From Sclerodactyla briareus (lineage: Eukaryota > Echinodermata > Holothuroidea > Dendrochirotida > Sclerodactylidae), in NCBI GenBank assembly GCA_026419785.1, contig JAODTK010002588.1:186001-250000 (forward strand): a DNA stretch of 64,000 nt, read 5' to 3'. Under the pieces are notes generated by a model. It was not told the DNA's origin. It made no database searches and saw only the letters and a list, made by a program, of their open reading frames with translations. Position 1 is the first letter of the stretch; each line of letters begins with the position of its first letter. A program made the position numbers and the translations under genes. Of this stretch, positions 1 to 11,136 are shown piece by piece.

Positions 1-575
1 GTCAATGTGACTAATCAGTTTGTTTCTACCCTGCTGCCTTTTCGCTAGTTACAAATAGCAAATTTATCAAATAAGTCTGGAAACTCGCTGTTTTCCCCAA
101 AAATATTCATATTCATGAAATTTCAGTAAATTTACAGCATAAATGTTGGCAACTCTTTGTTTTGATACCCGGTACCTTGTTTCAAAATTTTGGGATCATC
201 AGACCTCCCAATCACTGAATATACTGAAAACAGAACGGTATGTTCAAAAATTCCCAAATTTGGCCAAAATCCTTTTCGCCCTACAATCCACATTTTTGAA
301 TTGGCTAATTGCATTGGAAAAGTTGTAATTTGTGCCTTTTTACTTGCTACAAAGTTTGAAATCATTCGGCCCTCGAAATCAGCGAATATCTTGGAAAATA
401 ATGAAAAGTTCGTACACTGAGAAACGCCCCAGATTTGTTTTTGCCCGCTAATTCCCAATTTGATAGTTTTCCCACCTGATTCTGAGAACAAAGATGTGTT
501 TTTCGACTTATCAAGTTGTGTGCAAAATTTGACTTTGTTCAGCCATCCAAAATGGAGATATTTGGAAAAACCATA
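1..575. repeat. Diverged ~170-bp tandem repeat
   Basis: A unit with the pattern CAAA-TTTG ... CCNTCC/CCTCC ... GAATAT/GATAT-TTGG recurs near 182, 350 and 522, a spacing of about 170 bases, and a weaker copy lies near 50. Units are strongly diverged. The array starts at or before the window edge. No coding signal is seen in it. Confidence 0.5.
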
Positions 576-597
576 AAATCTACGGACACGCAAACCA

Positions 598-632
598 CAC
601 CACACACACACACACCCACCACCACACAAACG
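598..632. repeat. CA-rich simple sequence
   Basis: Cytosine-adenine dinucleotide tract with CCA interruptions, directly after the ~170-bp repeat. Confidence 0.75.
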
Positions 633-1345
633 GACACTTCCGCAATGCACCTCATTGCGGAATCACCCAGCACCCACGGTACCCCATCATGGGTCCCCTC
701 AGTAGATAGTACCTAACCACTCACTATGGTTACCATAGCCTGTTGTCTAAAAATGGCACCAGCAAACAGTAAAATATCGGGTGAAAATGGCAAATTGACA
801 CAAATCTCATCTGGCCCTTCAGTACCGATGAGATAAAAATGTCTATCTGTGACGGTCAGTATTGTATCATATTATGGTCGGTTTTGTGTAACTGGTAAAA
901 ACCATCAGATGCAAATATGCGTGAGGAATTCGTGATGATTTTTTCCTTAGAATCCATTTTGAGGTCACCAATTAAATTGGCAAACGTGGATGCAGTAATT
1001 GAAGTTCTCGAGGGTATGATATTACTGCGGGTCTGTTAGTAACGCAATAAAATTTAAATTTCGGCCTATATCTGGGTCTACGGAACCCTCTAATTATCAA
1101 ATATCCAACCTTGTCTCAGGTAATCAAAATTGTTTTTCTCATAGAAATGTTCGATTTTATGTCATGTAAAAACCATAATTGGATCACCGAATTCAAGGCT
1201 GCCTTCTTCAGACACGTATAGCTGTACCTACAAGTCTCGTTCAACACTAGTAACGCTAAGTCATTCAATCTCACGCAATGCGCAGCCGTATGAACAGGGC
1301 CAACTCATAGCCGTCTGCGATGCACCCATTCTACAGTCATTCGGC
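633..1345. other. No gene recognised
   Basis: I see no coding or RNA signal here. The first base aligning with the second large copy is near 838. The alignable part contains phrases shared with 29,743-30,258. Confidence 0.5.
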
Positions 1346-1365
1346 TAGTTAGTTGTGAGTGAGTG

Positions 1366-1398
<33 letters not shown>

Positions 1399-1406
1399 TT
1401 AGTTAG
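1346..1406. repeat. (GTTA)n / (TTAG)n microsatellite
   Basis: About 12 tandem TTAG-type tetranucleotides with a short GAGT-type prefix. It lies at the same relative place as the shorter, more mixed tract at 30,259 in copy 2. It is internal and short, so it is not evidence of a telomere. Confidence 0.9.
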
Positions 1407-4400
1407 CTGCACGAGGCCAAAGGCCAAGTCCGGCGTTTCAGCACACCTGTTTGTCTGAAAGTGAGTTATATGTAAAGAAATACCATACTTTTTTCGGGAG
1501 TGGTATATGATACATGTCGTTATTTTATATTTACATAGTCTCGGATCTCCGGACTTCATTATTCCTTCAGAAACAAAGTAATGAAATTGACGAGCTTTTC
1601 GCAATGTTAGATGAAGATATTGAATGCAGTCCTTTGTTCCATGATGGATCCGGATAAGTATCAGCTATTATCTAAAAGTACAAAACTTTTGACACCACAG
1701 TTTCTCGTTGATGAAATATTTCAGGATATCCGCGATTTTCAATACTTTTTCTTTAATCGTTTCCACGATTTTATCGACACTGGAAACAATGTCTAATTCA
1801 AACAGTTGTAAACAATCGTTTTGACAAGTACCTTTGGAACATGTTTAAATGCAAAACACGTTGTACTATTTCCCGCACGTCCTGGTTTATCACAGTATTC
1901 TATCTCCACCTTTATCCTCCGTACAGTGTGGCCCTGGATTTAGACTATAACGTCGAATCTGTTCTTTTGATACACTATTGACCATCGGGGCAGTGAATAC
2001 AATTGCTAATATAAACCCCAAAACTACATTGTTGTACGTCGAATCAAGTTATTCATCAACTTGATGAGGACTCAAGGTAGGATTCTATAATTGCGGATGC
2101 GAGGTACAGTATAACTCCATAAATGTCAAATTAACGTGAGCATGGTCGGTGGGGGCCGAGGTGTTCTCATATGGCGGTAGATGGCCGATTTATCCGAATA
2201 GGAATGGAACGAGACTGTGTTGATGCCGCACTGCGAATTAATTTGATGGATTATCTTCCTAAAGGATCCAATTAACGTCCGTATAATGAGCTGTTGCATT
2301 TCAAATAGTCTTTCATCATAAATACACACGGTACTTACTTGACTTTATTCGCTTCTACAATTCGAATTTTCCATTCATCCGCACCCTGCTCCGCCTTATG
2401 GAATTATTCCTCAGTGAGTGAAATCTATTCCCCCAGAACCCCGGGGAAAAGGGAGGAGAACGGGAACCCAAGGGGCCCTGGTCAGGGCGGGGACGGGAGT
2501 GGTAGATTGGGCCCTCGGAAGGAACCCAAAAAAGACCATAACTCGCGCGGTCGAAACGCAGGCCACTACCGCGGGAGTGTAGGCTAGCTGTCAGCACGGA
2601 AACACTACAGCTCCAGGGAACGGCGGTATAGAGGGTAGAAAGAAAACCTTTCAAACTCACGCAGTCCAAAGGAGACTTGAACGAAAGGTGTCGAAAAAAA
2701 AACGCTGACAATACTAGCGAATGTGTCGAATGTATGGTGCATGGCAAGAAAGCCCTTCCGGAACGATGTTTTGCAACCAACTATCTTAGAGCCCAAAACT
2801 CAACGACTAGGCGGACTACAGGGCAAAAGCAAAAAGAGAGGCGATGGGATGGGCAACCCGATTGTGAAATTGCCAAACTCTAGGTGCAAAGTGAGGTTGG
2901 TGCATAGTCCATTCTGGGTAAGTTTCACCATTCACCGCTTCCCAAACTGTTCTGATTTGGTGATTGAGGCTGTATGCGAGTGGCGGTATGAATGTGAAAA
3001 ATCAAATGGTCACTTTGAAAAATGAGTGGATAAACTAACATGACCGCTCTTATCCCCCCCCCCCCCCACACTTTTTGAAAGTCATTATCTGACATACTTG
3101 TATTAAATATCACGAGCATTGATTCCACATTGGCCTTCGCTGTGGGAACATACAATGGCGTTTTGAGAGCATTGGTGATTGGCTACGCCTCTGCCTCGAT
3201 ATCATCTGAGCATTAGTCGAGTAGATATGCGAGGTTCCCGATGCTGAGTCTGCAGCGCCCGTCTCTTGCAACCAACCATATATATACTGGGCAATCTGAA
3301 CCAACACACCGCATACATCGATGGCATTACTTATGGTGACTTAATACGCCTAATCCGCTTGAGCCATTGGTGTAGGTATTGTTGGAAAGACCCAATCGAG
3401 CTTTGCACGCCTGAACTGCGATGCGGGAGTTGAAAATATAGAACTAATGCAACAGGAGTACAGCGAAAAATTAGATGAGAAGTAACCGCGGAAGGTTCGT
3501 TATCAGCCACGGGGCACCGGCCGCGAAATTGTGTCGAATAAACCGTGTTCATTGAAGCAATACAAACGTTGTACTTATTCACTCACGAACCTCCGCCTTC
3601 TCCTCACACATTATTTGTAATTTACGTTGATCTTGTTAGTTATATATTTACCAGGTCATTATTTGTTCCGTCGACAGGAACTCATGACTGGGAAATCCCT
3701 CGAGTCCTTCGTACTATTATTACTAATTGGGACTGGGTGGCGAGGCGGCGGCAGATATAATAAAAGTTACCGACAGGGACGCGTCTTCTTTCTTTCCCGA
3801 GTTTTCCTCCTCTGCAAGTTTGACAGGCAGGTGTGTCTGTGGTAAACTCCGTCATATTTCTTATGGACTTACGCACATCAAACCAATAGTTTATCCTTCT
3901 AACAATTTAACATATAAACACCCATAATCATAAATGGTAAACTTCTCAACGAATAACGCCAATCGGTTCCGATTTTGAAGAATCGGTGCTGTAACTTTGA
4001 GTGAAAACGGTAAAAGCAATTCTTCGAGTTACGTGGATATTCTATGTGGTCCCCTTCCAGGTATGTGTACAACCATACCTGTAAACTTGGTTATCATACG
4101 ATTTTCCATGACAACAACCTCAGTGTTTTCTTGTACACCAGGGAGTGTTCCGTGTCAGCAAGCTATTCCTCGGAGCAGGAGTGGTTATTCCTGCATTGGA
4201 ACGTACAAATCTGACGAAGTCATCGCGCATCCATTTTCACACTCTTCCTCCGTCGTTCCTGCAGTTTTTACTGGCGATATCACCGAGATTGGAAGCGAAA
4301 GATAGTATTATTAATATTTATTCACTGAATAACATTCGCAATTCGCTATTTCTTCGATCATTTTTCCCATATCTTCGCAAGAGTTATCCACTATTCTTGA

Positions 4401-4773
4401 TCATTGATGACAAGTGTTATATTAAAACAAAAGTTCTTTTTTTTTTTTTTTTTATGACAGCAGTTGAAGCGCACTTTGAAAAACGTGTTCCCTAATTGCT
4501 GGATAGGGTTTTCTTTTTTACCGGCATGGAACAACAACGGGTAAACAGAATCATCATATAATCTTAGAGGAATAGACTGCGCTACAAATTGGTTATGCTC
4601 TATGTGAATACGAACCGGTTTCCATTTTCACCAAAAACTTCTTCAACTCTCCCAAAAACTACAGTTGTACTCAGTTGGTAAACATACCTATAAAATTGAC
4701 AATTATTCGACCGGCCTGTATAGGTGAGCCTCGATTACAAAACTATGCCTACCAAAATGCTGGTGAAATTATC
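1407..4773. other. Intergenic or intronic DNA, no gene recognised
   Basis: No exon passes comparison of both copies. The stretch holds a run of 14 C at 3,054-3,067 and, near 2,322, the site that is empty here but carries a 3.4-kb block in copy 2. Open frames up to 141 codons (e.g. 2,355-2,780, minus) are not kept in the other copy. Confidence 0.5.
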
Positions 4774-4836
4774 AGACGCTGACACATCTACGCACACGCA
4801 CACAGGTACGCACACACGTACACAAACACTGACTTT
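4774..4836. repeat. 63-base block identical in both large copies, CA/GT-rich
   Basis: A CACACG/GTACAC-rich block matches 37,133-37,195 base for base over 63 positions, while the flanks differ every few bases. It shows that the divergence between the copies is patchy. Confidence 0.85.
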
Positions 4837-7800
4837 TGTGGTCACCATTGATGACAATTTTTTCCGTGCTGACCAGAACCTTGTCATTGTTCGCACAATG
4901 GCAAATTGTTGTCAGTAGGATTGGCCCATATTTCTGACAACCGACAGATTAGATTACAGTCGATGCTTTACTTCTTTCACATAATTTGTCAGTCTGTCAG
5001 TATTTTTCGTGCCAATATTGATTGAGTGGAATACTTTGTCCGTGGAGATACCTTAGTTTGCGCGCAGCCATCTTTAAAGTACGTGTTCAAGATTCATACT
5101 TTTAAATATGCCGACGAAGGCTTACCATCGATCCGTAATTTGTACAATCGCACAGGGGGGGGGGGGGGTGTGTTATCACTATGCGGTGTGAAATGATCAA
5201 ATGGATATTTGATGAGGCAATAAAAATTCCCGCTCGTATGAATGGCACGGGAACCTTGCACGATTCACTTAAGTGGTTACATGAACTGCAACCAGTTTTC
5301 CTCGTCAAATACAACATTTATGTTAGTTCCGGATCATGGTGATACAAATAAAATCTGACTATCTCCTATAAGTCGGATGTCTCGGCGGGTCAGGAATGAT
5401 TTTTGAGTACTCCAGATCGTGGTGAGTTGCTTAGTGTCACACTGCTTCCAATTATTGAGGGAATGTGGGCTTCGGGAAGAATCGTGGATATTCTTATAAC
5501 TCGCAATTTTCGCAACAGTGGATTTCACGTATCGACATCGCCATGCTGCAATGCCAGATTTCGCGATTCGCACCTGAAGAATGAAATGAGCATTCGATGT
5601 ACTCCTCCCGTATTGTGCCGCAATTAAGCACCACTCTATTCGGGAATTTTCGGCTATCCTTTTGGTTTAACTGCTCCCGCTGTTTCCATGATTGCCGGAG
5701 CTCCCGCAAGAAGGTCTGTCCGAATGTCCTCTCTCCACATTCGAAGAGATATTGTTTCGGTTGCGATAAAAGGTCGTTCTTTTGTCACCTTAACCCTAAC
5801 CTAATTATACTGGAGAGTAGCACTATGTAGATCCTGCTGACGAACACGCTCTATATAATCGTTTCAGAGACTTCCAATATCCAGACGATGGGGCAATATC
5901 CTACATAGGAATCTTCGCATTGCCATACAACCAAACTCGGTTTCAAACCTCATGCTTAGTACATAGGAATAACCGTAGCGCTGAATGTGCAAGTTACCCC
6001 CGTTATTATCGTGGTAACTATTCGAAGGGGAAAATAATGTGTCATGCATACCAAGTAATTTCCATCGTCTTCACTGTAGGATGTACCAAATATCTGACTT
6101 ACCTTATGCTATGTGTTCCTCTGGCCATCTTCTCTAAGTGCCTGCCCCCGGGGTCTGGGGGGCGCTACTAGCATCGATGGAGAATTGTAAGGCCCCTGCG
6201 AATAAATGGAGGAACACTACATGTCCTACGGGCGAAAATTACGCTACCAAAATATATATATACATAAACACCTTCTAAATACTATTTGACATCACTCTTT
6301 GGAACGCGTCGATCTCACGTTTGACATTCTTCATACAAGTGAACACTACACGCTTAACACTCGAACACATTAGGCTACCCTCATTATTTGACACAGGTTG
6401 AGCAATTATGTGAGTCTTCAACAAAAACAGAAACTTGATAGCACTTATCCTCTCACTTGACGCAAGCTCGAAGCTTGCAGAGGTTGAGGGTCCTACACAA
6501 CAAATCTGTGCGAGGAGCTCAGCTATACGGCGGGAATACGGCTACACCTCGTCGACGTGGACAACTTAATTCTCAAGGGCATCGAGGGGCACATTCACTG
6601 ATGATGTGGGTGGACGACATAAACGTAGAAAAAAGACGACCGTTGTGGTGGCCTATTTTCGTAAACTTGACGGATGTACCTTTTGGATAATATGACTGAA
6701 AAAGCATAGGCCTGCAATGTCGTTTGGGGATTATAGTAAATGTTCGCATAATTGAACCCACCAACAACACTAACTCCTCTTTCTATCTATTACTGTTCCC
6801 ATCGACATTGAATATATGTCAGAAAGAGTGGCTTCATAACGTAGACTTACCTGTCATACACTCCCATATGACTACAGCCATAGACCAGGCACTAGCCGAT
6901 GATATTCCATTGCCTAGAATCGCCTCAGGAGCTAATTGGGTTTCGAGAACACGTCATCTGTAAAAACAAAAATAATAATTTGGTTAACATACCCGAATCA
7001 ATATTTAGTTCACTTGACACTATATTGGCATATTGACATGCTATTCCCAACGAAAATCTTTTGATTGCATTACACAATTAAGTTAGGCGTTTGTAACTGA
7101 ATTTACCAACCGAGCACACAGGCAACGGAGAACCTTATCACATTCTACCTCCGGAAATCTTTATTGGTTATAAAATATATGCCTACTGAGATATCCACGG
7201 CCGCCAACCATTATTCCCCCTTGTTCCCTCGTCCCTTAGTTTAGTTTAGTTTTAGTTTAGTTCGAAAGGGTCAGGAAGACTGATCCCTCATTAACGACCC
7301 GAAACTCACAAAACCCAAGAGAAGTACAAACAGAGCTCAAGAAATCGCCCCCAATGTCCTTTAATCACACTGTTTCTTGAGGCAATAAAACTATTAGAAT
7401 AACCACATCTGCGGGAGGTTATTCCACCATTAATCACGTTTGATGACAGACCAGTGGCTCCGGTCTTGGTGAGGGCATTTACAAATTTACGCAAATTCGT
7501 ATGAAATTATAACCTACCTTCTCTTCATCATCATCACTTTACGAGGAGCATCCTCTGAGAGGCAGAAGTCGTAGAGCTTTGGTGTTCTGTCACCGTAAAC
7601 AAATCTTCTTGGATGATAAACATGGTGTACAAGCTAGTGGTAGTAAAATGACATAATGTATTTCTATTGTCAAAATTCCACAATAATGTATTATCATCAC
7701 TGGGAACATGCGACATAGGGGCCACACCCATACCTTCACACAACTGTTAGAAAAGTTTTTGTTCAGAGCTCAATCGTGTATAAAAGCATCGATCTGGGAT

Positions 7801-8204
7801 TCAAAAAGTACATTTGTATATAATTGTCTGACCGTTTTCTTATTGATTACACGCGGAACAAAGTCCGGGAGGCAACGCTGCTTACTAGCTTAAGACGGCC
7901 TGTATTGCCGCATAACTGACCTTCCGAAAACCCCCCCACCCCCCCCAAGCCCGCATTACTTCACGACGAGGCAATCCATACTGTGTCACACGGAGTTCAC
8001 TCTCGTGCAGACATTTTTTCCCTCGGTGACAATGACTGCAATTATTAGCCTTCTTCTTGAAATGTCCACCGATATGAATCCACGAATTCCCTAATGGAAA
8101 AAATGCATCTTTCTTGTAGTGTACTGCCACTACACCACCACCACCGGTCAATAGTTGACAGGATTTTATTGGCATTATGTTGAACACTTGTGTCCGTAAC
8201 CTAC
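4837..8204. other. No gene firmly recognised
   Basis: This aligns with about 37,196-40,691. It holds a run of G near 5,155-5,168 and a TTTAG-type repeat at 7,238-7,262. A stretch near 5,573 on the minus strand has a CTTCAG acceptor kept in copy 2 (37,957), but I found no donor and no shared frame, so I do not call an exon. Confidence 0.45.
7238..7262. repeat. TTTAG-type short tandem repeat
   Basis: Five or so AGTTT/AGTTTT units. The matching tract in copy 2 at 39,759-39,795 is longer, so the unit number differs between copies. Confidence 0.8.
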
Positions 8205-8354
8205 CCCGTAAGGTGGACGACTTCCATTCCTTTCAGCAATCCCCAAGTAATCCCGTTCCGCAGGTAAGTCTTGAGTGTTGGTGGCGCTCCTGGGGCGTTT
8301 CTCTGTACGATTCGCTTGAATGTGGCTCTCCATGGTAACACACGTCAGGTACTC
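8205..8354 (-). CDS. Candidate internal coding exon (copy 1), product unrecognised
   Basis: On the minus strand a GTTAGTGCAG acceptor is followed by about 150 bases ending at a GTAGGT donor. The second copy (40,842-40,692) has 151 bases between a pyrimidine-rich TTTTGCAG acceptor and GTAGTT, and there the frame is open throughout as 50 codons starting EYLKSPGVHG and ending near IAERNGSRPLLRG. In copy 1 single-base indels break the first half, but the IAERNGSRP part is intact. Nearly equal length, a shared frame and splice-like edges support a real phase 0-0 exon. I do not recognise the protein family. It lies on the same strand as the IgSF receptor and about 7 kb downstream of its transmembrane exon, so it could be a cytoplasmic exon of that gene, or belong to another gene. 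The donor is weak. Confidence 0.42.
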
Positions 8355-10778
8355 CTGCACTAACATCATTTCACTGTGCCGATATAGTTTAGATATTGAG
8401 TCATGATATTGATATATAATGCTAGATGTTAGATTAGTGCCGTGAGGAAAGACTATAAACTAAATCCATCCAAAGTGGCTTCGTGTACTGGTCGACGATG
8501 CAACACCGAAGAAATGACTTTTCATCTTAAATATGCTCTTTTTTCTGCTGATCTCATAGATTGAATGAACAAACAGTACCAAAGATACAGTCAGATTCCA
8601 AAACAGAATAGAGCAAGTTACCGCTCGTTTGAAGCTTGGTAGAATCCTCTGCTCGACACTCCCGTAGTTCATCAACATACTTGCTTTTTTTTTCATTATT
8701 CACATGATCACTCTGATTGATTACCATACTCTGACAAGGCTTTATTTCATTCGCGAAACTGGAGTCACCCCTGTTTGTCTCTCATCTAGCGATTGACACT
8801 ACTGTAACATTCCGAAAGATATGTGTTCTGAAGGTTTCGGTATTGCTACTACGACATGGCCTCTATGCTGCCTCCTCACTACGCACAAAATCGGGAAGGT
8901 GGTTATTTTTTGTTTCGACTTCCAATAACTTACAGGACGTTTGACAAACCGGCGGTCACAGTGATATCACTTGCTTCAACAATTTAAGAAACGTCGGTCT
9001 GAACCATGGGACTTCGTTTGTCATGACCGTAGAACGGTTAATTAGAAGACGATGGATATTATACACGAACCTCCATCTATGCCGATTGCTTTGTCTTAGT
9101 AATTCCCTCGACCTCAGGTAACTCAAGGACTCGCTTCACGTAGATATCCCACTTGTTATTCTCGCTTCGCAATATTTGTTCTGTGGAAAAGTTGGAGACA
9201 TTGTCATTACTCTCGCTTTGGGTTGAAGGTGCTTTTTAAAGGCCGAAACAATTACCTTAACTTTACTGGAATCGGATAGGAGAATACAATGGGTTAACAA
9301 AGTATAATTTAATATTGATCGCATATATTTTTAGACGGGCAGAATTATAATTCCAATATAATAGGATGCGGTAGGGGAGGCGGGGTAAAACAGAACAGAG
9401 TGACTGCAATGTGGTGGAAAAAATTGGTTTGCACAAACCTGGACGGCCGAACGACGACGCATTTACTGGCTTGTTCGGGATAGCGATACTTCCCATCCAT
9501 CGGTTGTGGATTCTTCCCACCTTCATGCTCATCAGAATACACATGCTCGTGAGAGTGAAACAGTCGGCAGAGGCAACGTTGTCTTTCGAAGTCAGAGTAG
9601 TAACTATGAAACACGAACGAAGGAATATTGTCGTTGTACGGAAAATTCGAGATATTTAAATGTGCCCCATATGTGTCCGTCGGTCGTATCGTGCCTTACT
9701 TTTGTAAAACGGCTGTCTGAAGGCTTCGCTGGGTGGCGTCCACAGGCAACGTCTGGGCAGATTCATTTGCCATGGACATTGGTTGGCAGATTCCCCATTG
9801 TTTATTGCAGTGCAGTGTAGTGCTGACGCTAACTTTGTGCCGGAATGTGGGCGTCACTTCGGACATACTTGGTCGCGTGTGAGAGGTCTGGTTTTATGAA
9901 CTTGAAACTGATATAGTTCAGTGTCAGGCGTTACTGTGGTCTCGCAGTATTCTTTGTCGCCACCGGCCTACGTGGTAGTAGCTGGGCGGGTCGGGCGTCG
10001 AGGGTCTTTCTGAAGCATTCGGATCTTGGACAGGACGCTGCGGTGCCATCCTGGTTGATTGAGGGTCTGCACTTACATAATTCAGCCGGGCCAGACGTCG
10101 TTGGGGATGTTACCGTCTCGTGGTATTGGTGGTTGCTACGACGGCTCGAACCTCTCTTGGTCGTCTGGAGTCAATTTTCGCGGAGTGCGGGGTTTGAAGT
10201 GGGCATGCCTTCTTGGAGTGCGCGTGGCGTTACGTACATTGGGCCTATACTCCGGCGTCTGTGAGGTTTACAGTAGAAGGTATTAGGGGTTTAGGTTGAA
10301 ACATCGTGGGGTTATTTCTACTATTGGTAAGAATATATTTGTATTAAGGGTGACAATATAGTGGAAGGGCTTTCAGGTAGTACTTTAGGTAAGGCTCTAT
10401 TTTTGTGAGGGCTGTGAGGTTAAGTCATTCGGTTTGGGATTAGGTAATCAACCCATTACCATAAAATTGAGTATTCAGTGGTATCACTCTTAATGATTTC
10501 AAAAGGGAAACATGAGGCTATTTGAGATTTCAAGATGTTACGCGTGATCTGGCCATGTCCACCTGGTGTATGAGGGATGGGTGACCAGCATCACCTACTT
10601 TTCGGCACTTGGCTTGGAGGCCAATGGTCATTAAATATGAATATCTTTTGGTACTATTTCACATCAGGGAAGCCAGAACTCCACACCGAATGTCAGCCGA
10701 ACTCGAGTGTACCGAAAGGTCATCAGCTGGTGCGAAATTTTTGGCCTTGTGACACGCACAGGGTAACCGCAGATCCCC
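8355..10778. other. No gene recognised
   Basis: Alignable to 40,843-43,370. Around 9,420-9,700 an antisense frame is fairly long in both copies, but the residues do not agree between them, so I leave it uncalled. Confidence 0.45.
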
Positions 10779-10816
10779 AAAAAAAAAAAAACAAAAAAAA
10801 AAAAAAAAAAAAAAAA

Positions 10817-10849
<33 letters not shown>
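10779..10849. repeat. Poly-A tract (~70 bases) present only in copy 1
   Basis: About 70 bases of A interrupted by one C and a TT. At the same place in copy 2 (about 43,385) CAGATCCC runs straight into ATATACC with no A tract. It could be the tail of a lost retroposed sequence or slippage. No retrotransposon body adjoins it. Confidence 0.85.
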
Positions 10850-10851
<2 letters not shown>

Positions 10852-10951
10852 CTATACCAAACAAACTTACAGATGGGATCAGAAAATGGTTTGCAAATTC
10901 AAAGATAATCCCACTAATTGTAAGTTGATTATTGTCTGGTACATGGATGCA

Positions 10952-11136
10952 AAGGACATGGGCGTCTGATGCGGGGTGTGGGGGCAAGCCACCCCCCCCC
11001 CCCAGCCAATATTCCAAAAAAAATCGTGCAATGCGCTGATAGTTTTTCGGGCACCGACTGAATTAACAGTATTTTTCTTCGGGCAAATCACTACAGCCCC
11101 CCTAGATAATCATCGGGCCCCTACGCCCATGTGGCA
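10952..11136. mobile_element. 185-bp non-autonomous DNA transposon (MITE), hAT-like
   Basis: The ends are inverted: ACATGGGCGT at 10,956 and ACGCCCATGT ending at 11,132. The near-identical octamers GGATGCAA (10,944-10,951 area) and GGATGCAG (11,137-11,144) flank it, as expected of an 8-bp target duplication. Copy 2 near 43,480-43,495 has a single GGTGCAGG-like octamer and no insert, an empty site. There is no room for a transposase. The interior contains a run of C. Family placement in hAT rests only on the 8-bp duplication and is inferred. Confidence 0.65.

Noticed and set aside
1346-1406. Telomeric TTAG repeat
   Set aside because: Short, internal, flanked by ordinary sequence on both sides and mixed with GAGT units.
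5334-5573. Possible kinase-like catalytic loop (HGDV-type) on the minus strand after a conserved CTTCAG
   Set aside because: It needs several unproven base changes, has no donor, and lacks HRD and DFG boxes. I could not support a receptor kinase from it.
10577-10969. 130-codon frame rich in lysine
   Set aside because: Translation of the poly-A tract.
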